Shown in pieces: positions 7,823 through 13,885 of a DNA stretch of 14,139 nt. Source of the DNA: an uncultured Ruminococcus sp. (GTDB taxonomy: Bacteria; Bacillota; Clostridia; Oscillospirales; Ruminococcaceae). The DNA lies in NCBI GenBank assembly GCA_900545125.1, contig UQXS01000041.1:1-14139 (forward strand), given 5' to 3'. The stretch's first letter is position 1. Every line of letters starts with the position of its first letter. Under the pieces are notes generated by a model, which worked only from the letters and a program-made list of their open reading frames with translations, was not told the origin of the DNA and searched no databases. Both the position numbers and the translations under genes were made by a program.

Positions 7823-8378
7823 TGGTATGCTCAGAATGTATACTTTTGATGTACGAAAGGAATTTTCCTGCCGCACCTGAATAGGGACTCAATTTCTTCC
7901 ATGCAAGTACAGAAGTCGTTGAAAGTTCGGGAGAAAGCGGACGAAATGCAAACCGTGCAGGATCGAACATTGTCGTTGCCCCTTCTATTGTCAAAACACA
8001 GGCGATTCCACGTTCTGCAAGAGGTGCGGAATTATTGATAAGATTTGCAGTTGCAACGATATCAAGTTCAGATACCGGACACCGCAGCCATTCCTCAAAC
8101 TCGCTTTTCAGCGCAGTCCGGCTCGTTACGATCAAGGGCAGTTCTCTGAGCTGTTTGCGTGTAATTGACTTTTCTTGTGCAAGCGGGTGATTTGCAGATA
8201 TCAGAATGCCCCAAATCTCCTTGGTGGGCAAGCGGATATAATCAAACTTTTCAATATCCACAGGCTCTAACAGATGACGGCTCAAGGTCGGCTGAGTGAC
8301 ATGGAGTACCTCGGCAGCTCTTGATATGTTTTCTTCACGGACAACAGTGAGAAAGTATTCGAGCAATCTCAGTTCCAA
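7815..8378 (-). CDS. LysR-family regulator with an internal deletion
   Basis: Transcription factor, probably for the operon directly downstream. Residues 1-35 are a classical LysR winged-helix start (LLEYFLTVVREENISRAAEV, HVTQPTLSRHL). The sequence then jumps straight to LLEPVDIEKFDYIRLP, which in relatives lies about 100 residues later in effector subdomain 1-2, and continues normally to the end (PLIVTSR, IEGATTMF, PLSPELSTTSVLAWKK). Length is 187 against the usual 290-300. The wing, linker helix and first half of the inducer domain are missing, yet the frame is kept. DNA binding and dimerisation should be lost or changed. The start is TTG, with GAGGTGA about six bases upstream. The deletion call rests on my memory of the family pattern. 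Confidence 0.88.
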   Translation of the reverse strand: MELRLLEYFLTVVREENISRAAEVLHVTQPTLSRHLLEPVDIEKFDYIRLPTKEIWGILISANHPLAQEKSITRKQLRELPLIVTSRTALKSEFEEWLRCPVSELDIVATANLINNSAPLAERGIACVLTIEGATTMFDPARFAFRPLSPELSTTSVLAWKKLSPYSGAAGKFLSYIKSIHSEHTNV

Positions 8379-8448
8379 AATAAATCACCTCAATTCTTCA
8401 TTGCTTCTCCAAATAGTATAAAAATGAATGTAATGTTCTTATAGGTAC

Positions 8449-8477
8449 ATTTTAGCATATCCTCAATAAAAAATCAA
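8449..8477 (-). promoter_or_regulatory. Probable lysR promoter
   Basis: Minus strand TTGATT (8477-8472), 17-base spacer, TAAAAT (8454-8449) with extended TGC before the -10. Leaves a leader of about 64 bases to the TTG start. It lies just beside the transposase remnant. Confidence 0.5.
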
Positions 8478-8495
8478 GAAATTTTTCATTTTTGA

Positions 8496-8630
8496 GTAAT
8501 AACGGAAGGGTTAAGTCACAAAGGCTGCCCTTATGATAATGCTGTTGCTGAGGCAACATACAAAATTTTCAGAACTGAGTTTGTTATGAATAAAACTGGG
8601 TCGGATATATGTCGGAACATACTTGGATGA
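8496..8630 (+). mobile_element. IS3-family transposase remnant
   Basis: The plus strand encodes EGLSHKGCPYDNAVAEATYK followed by IFRTEFV, the highly conserved C-terminal catalytic block of IS3/IS150-type DDE transposases (xGxPYDNAxxE with the catalytic Glu). A stop lies just before it (8493-8495), and homology is lost right after TEFV. No terminal inverted repeats or rest of the element are visible. It is therefore a dead scrap of roughly 130 bases between lysR and the MATE gene. The remaining bases of this 280-base gap hold only the lysR promoter. Confidence 0.72.
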
Positions 8631-8658
8631 TTGATTAGGTTGTCTGAAGTTACCACAT

Positions 8659-9786
8659 TCACTGTGTCGTGGATGTTTTTGTGATATTTTTTACCCATTG
8701 GTATTTTTTATAGTGCCGATAGACAGCAGGAATTTTTACAAACTCGTCAAGGGTTAAAATAAACGCCACGGCAAGAACCGGAAGTTTGAAAAGAAATGCT
8801 CCTGTCATTCCCAAAGGAACTACAACGCACCACAGTGTGATCAGGTCACACCACATTCCGAATTTCGTATCTCCGCCTGCAGGAAATATACCGGAAATAA
8901 TGGTGGAATTCAAGGAATTGCCGATAATATAGTATGCTGCCATAAGCATCATAAATTTCAGATAGTACTGTGCCTGCGGTTCAAGATGAATGATGTGCAG
9001 AATCAGCGGAGTGAAAGCAAGTATCACAATTCCGGAAGCAATACCTGTCACAATTGAAAAACGGACAAAGCTGCCGCCTGCTTTTTTTGCCTTTTCAAGC
9101 TCACCTCGTCCAGGCATACCGCCGGTAATAATTCCGACACCTGCGGAGATTCCCCAACAGAAGCTTGCTATCATACTGCGGACAATACTTGCAATGGAAT
9201 TAGCGGCAGTAGCATCCGAGCCAAGATGTCCCATTATTACAGAATACATTGTAACGCCGCCGCCCCAGCCGATCTGGTTTATCAGCAGCGGAACAGTATA
9301 ATGCCAATAATCCTTATGAAGATTTTTGTTTTCGGAATGAATCATCATTTTGATATGAAGCGGAGGACATTTTTTTCTTGCAACAACGGTCAGAACGAAT
9401 ACTGTTTCAAATAATCTTGCAAGTACAGTTGCAAGAGCGGCTCCTCGTATGCCCATTTTCGGAAAGAAAGCAAGCCCAAAAATCAGACACGCATTCAACA
9501 CAATGTTCACCACAACCGACAACGTGATTGCAAGAACTTCCTCTGCTGTTTTTAAATCTCCTTTTCCCCAATACTGAGCGGCGAGGACGTTTAACCCGAA
9601 CACAAAAGCACCATAAAATAAGCTGAACACAAATGCTGTCTGTCCTGCAAGAGATGAGGCAGAAAGCGAATCCTGATCAAGGAAACCGAGCATAAAAGCA
9701 TCGCTGGCAGTAACAAGCGATGCCATAAGATTTTGAAAGGCAATGGGTGTAACAATACCGAACAGTTTTTTGTAAAGTGATTTATT
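8659..9786 (-). CDS. MATE efflux transporter, internally deleted and without a clear start
   Basis: Multidrug or toxin exporter of the MATE family, inner membrane. From the first ATG (9726) there are 355 residues, but this ATG is inside helix 1 and has no ribosome site. The frame is open upstream to the TGA at 9787-9789 and encodes YKKLFGIVTPIAFQNL, a true MATE N-terminus, with no ATG, GTG or TTG. Helices 1-2 are normal (SLAGQ, LAAQYWGKGD). After AEEVLAITL the sequence jumps to SVVVNIVLNACLIFG, which normally follows some 65-70 residues later, so most of TM3-TM4 is missing in frame (near 9510-9525). The rest (FPKMGIRGAALATV onward) is normal. Total expected length is about 440. Likely nonfunctional. 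It starts inside the acetyltransferase stop region, so one operon. Confidence 0.85.
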   Translation of the reverse strand, partial: NKSLYKKLFGIVTPIAFQNLMASLVTASDAFMLGFLDQDSLSASSLAGQTAFVFSLFYGAFVFGLNVLAAQYWGKGDLKTAEEVLAITLSVVVNIVLNACLIFGLAFFPKMGIRGAALATVLARLFETVFVLTVVARKKCPPLHIKMMIHSENKNLHKDYWHYTVPLLINQIGWGGGVTMYSVIMGHLGSDATAANSIASIVRSMIASFCWGISAGVGIITGGMPGRGELEKAKKAGGSFVRFSIVTGIASGIVILAFTPLILHIIHLEPQAQYYLKFMMLMAAYYIIGNSLNSTIISGIFPAGGDTKFGMWCDLITLWCVVVPLGMTGAFLFKLPVLAVAFILTLDEFVKIPAVYRHYKKYQWVKNITKTSTTQ

Positions 9787-10411
9787 TCAGATCATATTTT
9801 TCTCTCAGCTCCTGTGGAATTTTTTTGTCCTTGAAGTAATATTCCCTGTCATGCTCTCCTATTTCACGCTGAACTCTGCAAGGATTTCCGAACGCAAGCA
9901 CATTTGACGGTAAATCCTTTGTTACAACGCTTCCGGCACCAATCACAACATTATCACCGATCGTCACACCGGGCATTATAAGAACGCCTGTACCGATCCA
10001 GCAGTTCTTTCCGATGTAAACAGGCATATTATACTGTAAGCCATCACGGCGCATTTCTGGTGCAAGAGGGTGTCCTGCTGTCGCTACCACAACATTCGGA
10101 GCGAACATAGTGTAATCTCCCACATAGATATGTGTATCATCAACAAGAGTAAGGTTGAAATTTGCATAGATCATCTTTCCAAAGTGGCAGTGAGCACCGC
10201 CGAAATTAGAATGAAACGGCGGCTCAATATAGCAGCCCTCGCCAATCTCGGCAAACATTTCTTTTAACAGAGCGGTTCTCTTGTCCATCTCTGTGGGACG
10301 TGTATGATTGAAATCATAAAGCCGGTCAAGACATCGGAGCTGTTTTTCCATGATCTCATCATCACCGGGAAAATATAATTCCCCTGTATGCATCTTATTC
10401 TTTTCACTCAT
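9782..10411 (-). CDS. Hexapeptide sugar O-acetyltransferase (LacA/Maa type)
   Basis: Transfers acetyl from acetyl-CoA to a sugar hydroxyl (maltose/galactoside type); cytoplasmic trimer with left-handed beta-helix. Seen: the N-terminal Maa block (KMHTGELYFPGDDEI ... RCLDRLYDFN), catalytic His in VATAGHPL (~residue 114), isoleucine-rich hexapeptide turns (IGKNCWIGTGVLIMPGVTIG, then DNVVIGAGSVV), and the closing GNPCRV plus a charged tail. 209 residues, normal length, intact. Start: ATG 10411 has GGAGG eight bases upstream (10420-10424); the in-frame ATG at 10426 overlaps that ribosome site and is less likely. First gene of a two-gene operon with the MATE gene. Exact sugar not predictable. Confidence 0.92.
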   Translation of the reverse strand: MSEKNKMHTGELYFPGDDEIMEKQLRCLDRLYDFNHTRPTEMDKRTALLKEMFAEIGEGCYIEPPFHSNFGGAHCHFGKMIYANFNLTLVDDTHIYVGDYTMFAPNVVVATAGHPLAPEMRRDGLQYNMPVYIGKNCWIGTGVLIMPGVTIGDNVVIGAGSVVTKDLPSNVLAFGNPCRVQREIGEHDREYYFKDKKIPQELREKYDLK

Positions 10412-10441
10412 ATTGATTTCCTCCATTATGGTGTTTTTATC

Positions 10442-10470
10442 ATTATACTATATTTTCAGGAAGATTTCAA
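10442..10470 (-). promoter_or_regulatory. Promoter of the acetyltransferase-MATE operon
   Basis: Minus strand TTGAAA (10470-10465), 17-base spacer, TATAAT (10447-10442). A short inverted repeat AGAAC-TT-GTTCT at 10473-10484 sits immediately upstream of the -35 and may be a regulator site. Confidence 0.7.
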
Positions 10471-10638
10471 TAAGAACTTGTTCTCATAGGATTTGTGCAT
10501 AGATTTTTGAGCATAATGTCGTATGGTGAGCTTTTTCAACGCAGTAATCAGTAATATTTGCCGGAAAAATGTGTCACTTTTTATTGTAACATATCATATA
10601 CTCCGTTTGTGAAATTTTCCTGAAAAGTAAAAAATAAT

Positions 10639-10656
10639 ATTGACCACCCAGTCAAT
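10639..10656. promoter_or_regulatory. TetR-type operator, probable autoregulation site
   Basis: ATTGAC (10639-10644) and GTCAAT (10651-10656) are exact inverted repeats around CACCCA. The whole is of the TTGACY-N4-RGTCAA kind common for TetR/AcrR regulators. It includes the -35 box of the tetR promoter, so a bound dimer would block RNA polymerase. Confidence 0.65.
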
Positions 10657-10668
10657 TTTTGTTATAAT
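10640..10668 (+). promoter_or_regulatory. Promoter of the tetR-antiporter operon
   Basis: TTGACC (10640-10645), 17-base spacer, TATAAT (10663-10668), followed by an alternating TA tract. 38 bases before the tetR start. Confidence 0.8.
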
Positions 10669-10705
10669 ATATATATAATGCAAATCATTTTTCATGGAGG
10701 TCATT

Positions 10706-11317
10706 ATGAAACGATCGGAAAAGACAGCATTAACAGTATCTAAAATAATGCAGGCAGCAATTATTGAATTTGGCGCAAACGGTTATGTCGGCGGTTCTGT
10801 AAATAATATCTGCAAAAGCGGTATCAACAAAGGACTTATATATCATAATTTCAAGGGCAAGGACGAACTTTATCTGAAATGTCTGGAGAAAAGCTGTGAA
10901 ACGCTCATCAGCCAAATTGAAAAAAATAACTGTTCGTCCGATCTGCTGCGGTATATGAGTGTACGGATGTCATTGTTTAAGGAATACCCAAATGAGGCTC
11001 ACATTTTTTTTGAGTCAATATTACAGCCGCAAGAGCATTTATGGAACGAAATACAAGAAATATTACAGCCATTTGAAAAGATCAACGAAGCGGTATATCA
11101 TTCTATAGTTTCAACTGTTAAACTGCGTGACGGAATAACCGAAAGGGAAGCAATTGAATATTTCAAACAAATGCAGCGTATGTTCAACGGATATTTCAAC
11201 AATTTCACCTATCGGCATATGTCACTTGACGAACTCTTCAATGAACATGAAGAAGGCTTGCCAAAGCTGCTTGATTTTATGCTGTATGGAATTGCCGAAG
11301 GAGGTAATGAAAAATGA
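10706..11317 (+). CDS. TetR/AcrR-family repressor
   Basis: Ligand-responsive repressor, likely of its own operon. The N-terminal TetR HTH is clear (TVSKIMQAAIIEFGANGYVG, then VNNICKSGINKGLIYHNFKG and KDELY), followed by an all-helical ligand domain to residue 203. Full length. I chose ATG 10706, with GGAGG (10696-10700) five bases upstream; the in-frame ATG at 10694 contains part of that ribosome site. The stop overlaps the antiporter start (ATGA), so the two are co-translated. A fitting operator lies over its promoter. Context suggests it responds to a compound or ion stress handled by the antiporter; the ligand is unknown. Confidence 0.92.
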   Translation: MKRSEKTALTVSKIMQAAIIEFGANGYVGGSVNNICKSGINKGLIYHNFKGKDELYLKCLEKSCETLISQIEKNNCSSDLLRYMSVRMSLFKEYPNEAHIFFESILQPQEHLWNEIQEILQPFEKINEAVYHSIVSTVKLRDGITEREAIEYFKQMQRMFNGYFNNFTYRHMSLDELFNEHEEGLPKLLDFMLYGIAEGGNEK

Positions 11318-12390
11318 TGTTGATTTTAAGATGGCTCACAGTGCTGACTTTGGCGGCACTCGCAGGAAAAATGATATCCAGGCTCAAACTGCCGTCTATT
11401 TTGGGGTGGCTGATTATCGGAATGTTTTTCGGACCGCACGCATTAGGAATCGTGTCTCAAAACGTTTTGGATTCCTCATGGTATAAAGTTATTATCATAT
11501 GGATGCAGTGTGCATTTGGATTAATGCTCGGAACGGAACTGGTATGGAAGAAAATGAAAAATTACGGTAAAGGGCTTGTTGTCACTACATTAACGCAATC
11601 GTTAGGCACATTTTTGCTCGTAACGATTGTTTTTGGGATAATATTTGGATTGATCGGTGTTCCAATCTATCTTGCTTTCGTATTTGGAAGTATTGCATTG
11701 GCTACCGCTCCGGCATCCGTTGTATCAGGATTTGCTTCCGGCGGTTCATTGTCATTATATATGATACCGCTGATGATATTTCTTCCGGTAATAATCGGCA
11801 TCGTTGTGGGACTTCCGGCAGGTCTGCTCCTGAAAAAAACACAAGGAAGAATACAAACTCTGGCTGTTCTGATTGTTGGCATCACTCTGACCGTCGGTAT
11901 AGGCTGGTTTGTTAATATGAAATTATCTGGAATTACATTAAACTATATGCTGATGGGAGTTTCATTTTCCGCCGCATTTACAAATATAGTCAGCGAGGAA
12001 CGTTTAAAAGAAATAACAGACCAATTTCATCCGATTTTAGCCGTTAGTCTGCTTGCTTCTATTGTTGATCTTGGCGCTCCGCTGAATTACCATCTGATCT
12101 TAGGTGCAGGATCGTACACGTTCATTTATATTGCTGCAAGAGGCATGGGAAAATATTTTGGAGCAAGACTTGGTGCAAAAGCTATGAAAATGCCTGATAC
12201 CGTGCAAAAATATCTGGGTCTTACGTTGCTGCCGCATTCTGGAGTTTCGCTTGTCTTTACGGGAATTGCCTGTTCAGCTCTTGCTGCCAGAACTGAACTT
12301 GCAAGCATTTTGCAGGGAACAATCGCAGCGGCTGCTGTTATTACTGCCAAAAAGGGCTTTGAGTTATCAGGAGAAATCAAAACGGTATAG
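11314..12390 (+). CDS. Cation:proton antiporter (CPA2 type) lacking its ion-binding segment
   Basis: Membrane Na+/K+:H+ antiporter. Hydrophobic throughout, 358 residues against about 390-410 for relatives. Recognisable blocks: LPSILGWLIIGMFFGPHALG, FGSIALATAPA, LGAPLNYHLILGAG, YIAARGMGKYFGA, LGLTLLPHSGVSLVFTGIA. After ATAPASVV relatives have an INEF-x-KGP-x-TDT stretch and then the Asp-Asp ion-binding helix; here the sequence jumps to SGFASGGSLSLYMIPL, and no Asp-Asp pair exists anywhere. A second short gap near the end turns the usual AAAVINEIIAVITAKKG into AAAVITAKKG (12337-12345). Both keep the frame. Transport should be abolished or altered. Start ATG 11314 overlaps the tetR stop; GGAGG lies nine bases upstream. 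The gap calls rest on family memory. Confidence 0.88.
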   Translation: MMLILRWLTVLTLAALAGKMISRLKLPSILGWLIIGMFFGPHALGIVSQNVLDSSWYKVIIIWMQCAFGLMLGTELVWKKMKNYGKGLVVTTLTQSLGTFLLVTIVFGIIFGLIGVPIYLAFVFGSIALATAPASVVSGFASGGSLSLYMIPLMIFLPVIIGIVVGLPAGLLLKKTQGRIQTLAVLIVGITLTVGIGWFVNMKLSGITLNYMLMGVSFSAAFTNIVSEERLKEITDQFHPILAVSLLASIVDLGAPLNYHLILGAGSYTFIYIAARGMGKYFGARLGAKAMKMPDTVQKYLGLTLLPHSGVSLVFTGIACSALAARTELASILQGTIAAAAVITAKKGFELSGEIKTV

Positions 12391-12497
12391 ATAACACCGG
12401 CTTTTTCATTTTCGTTTCATTTTGCAAATTGTCTGACTTCTATTGTAACTTTACGGCAACACCGCACAAACTTTTGAGCAGATCAATATAATAAGTA

Positions 12498-12526
12498 TAG
12501 ACAAACTTCCGGTTTTATGTTATAAT
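12498..12526 (+). promoter_or_regulatory. Promoter of the C-GCAxxG-C-C gene
   Basis: TAGACA (12498-12503), 17-base spacer, TATAAT (12521-12526) with extended -10 TG at 12518-12519. The 100 bases before it, after the antiporter, hold no gene; a weak CGGT/ACCG stem followed by T5 (12382-12406) might be a terminator but is unconvincing. Confidence 0.65.
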
Positions 12527-12560
12527 TCAAAAGGATACTATAACGAAAGGAAGTATGAAA

Positions 12561-13031
12561 ATGAGTAAACGTGCCGAAAAAGCAAAATCTTTGTTTTATG
12601 AGGGCTATAACTGCACACAGTCGGTGGTGGGAGCTTTCGCCGATCTCTATAATATTGATATAAATACCGCAATGCGCTTTAGCGACGGTCTCGGCGGAGG
12701 CATGGGAAGAATGCGCCTTACCTGTGGCGCTGTATCTGCAATGGCTTTGATCGCAGGACTGGAACTGAGTTCAGGAAAGCCAAAGGATCTCGACAATCGT
12801 GCAGAAGTCTACGCTAAGGTAAGAGAAATGGCAGACGCTTTTCAGAAAAAAAATGGTTCAATCATTTGCCGTGAACTTCTCGGTGCATCTTTGCCAAAAG
12901 ACAACGGTTCACGTCCCGAAGAACGAACCGCCGAATACTACAAAAAACGTCCCTGCCCCGGCTGCATCTACGACTGCGCCGAAATAATCGACAGATATCT
13001 CCTCGGAAATACAGACGGCGAAACAGAATAA
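12561..13031 (+). CDS. C-GCAxxG-C-C family protein
   Basis: Small cytoplasmic protein of the C_GCAxxG_C_C family, thought from its conserved cysteines to bind a metal or redox cofactor; biochemical role not established. Seen: GYNCTQSV (first Cys), the glycine-rich GLGGGMGRM leading into TCGAVSAMALIAGL (the GCAxxG core), SIICRELLG (third Cys), and CPGCIYDCAEII (last three Cys). 156 residues, normal length. Start: AAGGA is nine bases before ATG 12561 and three before the in-frame ATG 12555; I prefer 12561. Own promoter upstream. Lies next to Fe-S genes, which suits a metal or redox role but the link is only positional. Confidence 0.9.
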   Translation: MSKRAEKAKSLFYEGYNCTQSVVGAFADLYNIDINTAMRFSDGLGGGMGRMRLTCGAVSAMALIAGLELSSGKPKDLDNRAEVYAKVREMADAFQKKNGSIICRELLGASLPKDNGSRPEERTAEYYKKRPCPGCIYDCAEIIDRYLLGNTDGETE

Positions 13032-13096
13032 ACAGCGCAATATCGGCGATAAATCGGATATCAATACACAAATAGACTTATTTTTTTAAAAAACAC

Positions 13097-13125
13097 TTGA
13101 TTTTTTTGCGAAAATATTGTATAAT
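13097..13125 (+). promoter_or_regulatory. Promoter of the Fe-S scaffold operon
   Basis: TTGATT (13097-13102), 17-base spacer, TATAAT (13120-13125). T- and A-runs lie just upstream (13080-13092). Predicted start near 13132, leader about 47 bases. Confidence 0.6.
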
Positions 13126-13138
13126 TACGATATATGCT

Positions 13139-13157
13139 AAGGTGATATATTCACCTT
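13139..13157. promoter_or_regulatory. Perfect 7-bp inverted repeat in the Fe-S operon leader
   Basis: AAGGTGA (13139-13145), TATAT, TCACCTT (13151-13157). It begins about seven bases after the predicted transcription start and ends eight bases before the ribosome site AAAGGAG (13165-13171). Either a repressor operator or a leader hairpin. I do not recognise the motif as belonging to a named regulator. Confidence 0.6.
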
Positions 13158-13178
13158 GAATATGAAAGGAGTACTTTT

Positions 13179-13871
13179 ATGATTTATTCTCACGAAGTTG
13201 AAAAAATGTGCCCCATCGCTCAGGGCGTTGCACACGGCGCCGCTCCTATTCCGGAGGAAGCAAAGTGGGTTAAGGCTAAGGAAATTAAGGATATTTCCGG
13301 TTTCACTCACGGAATCGGCTGGTGCGCACCTCAGCAGGGTACCTGCAAACTCACTCTTAATGTTAAAGAGGGTGTTATCCAGGAATGTCTCGTCGAGACT
13401 ATCGGATGCTCCGGTATGACTCATTCCGCTGCTATGGCTTCTGAAATCCTTCCCGGCAGAACTATACTTGAAGCTCTTAATACTGATCTCGTTTGTGACG
13501 CTATCAATACAGCTATGAGAGAACTTTTCCTTCAGATCGTTTACGGTCGTTCACAGAGCGCTTTCTCTGAAGACGGTCTTGTAATCGGCGCAGGTCTTGA
13601 AGACCTCGGAAAGGGACTTCGCTCACAGGTCGGCACAATGTACGGAACTCTCGCTAAGGGCCCACGTTATCTTGAGATGACAGACGGATATGTTACAGGT
13701 CTTGCACTCAATGAAGATGACGAGATCATCGGTTATCAGTTCGTAAACTTCGGCAAAATGATGGACTTCATCAAGGCAGGCGACGACGCAAATACTGCAA
13801 TCGAAAAGGCTAAGGGTCAGTACGGCAGAGTTGCTGACGCTGTAAAAATCGTTGATCCCAGAAAAGAATAA
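13179..13871 (+). CDS. Iron-sulfur cluster assembly scaffold-like protein (NifU/IscU-N type)
   Basis: Likely carrier or scaffold for Fe-S cluster assembly in the cytoplasm. 230 residues with six Cys (11, 49, 56, 70, 77, 106). The block ETIGCSGMTHSAAMASEIL around Cys77 corresponds to the NifU/IscU GC-x-AxxSSAMAxE cluster-ligand loop, and PGRTILEALNTDLVCDAINT carries Cys106. The C-terminal half (VIGAGLEDLGKGLRSQVGTM, then YGTLAKGPRYLEM, to VDPRKE) is typical of the longer Clostridia form. AAAGGAG seven bases before ATG. Codons here are more biased (many GCT, GGT, CTC, ATC) than in the middle block, suggesting strong expression. The next gene starts 14 bases later, same operon. Annotated from family resemblance; no classical third IscU Cys arrangement is claimed. 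Confidence 0.88.
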   Translation: MIYSHEVEKMCPIAQGVAHGAAPIPEEAKWVKAKEIKDISGFTHGIGWCAPQQGTCKLTLNVKEGVIQECLVETIGCSGMTHSAAMASEILPGRTILEALNTDLVCDAINTAMRELFLQIVYGRSQSAFSEDGLVIGAGLEDLGKGLRSQVGTMYGTLAKGPRYLEMTDGYVTGLALNEDDEIIGYQFVNFGKMMDFIKAGDDANTAIEKAKGQYGRVADAVKIVDPRKE

Positions 13872-13885
13872 GGAGGACCTTAAAA

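Noticed and set aside
12382..12406. Terminator after the antiporter
   Set aside because: Stem is only four clear base pairs with a two-base offset before the T-run.
12456..12467. Dispersed repeat: GCAACACCGCAC here and GCAACACCGTAC at 3192-3203
   Set aside because: Twelve bases with one mismatch and no extended similarity; could be chance. A genome-wide count would decide.
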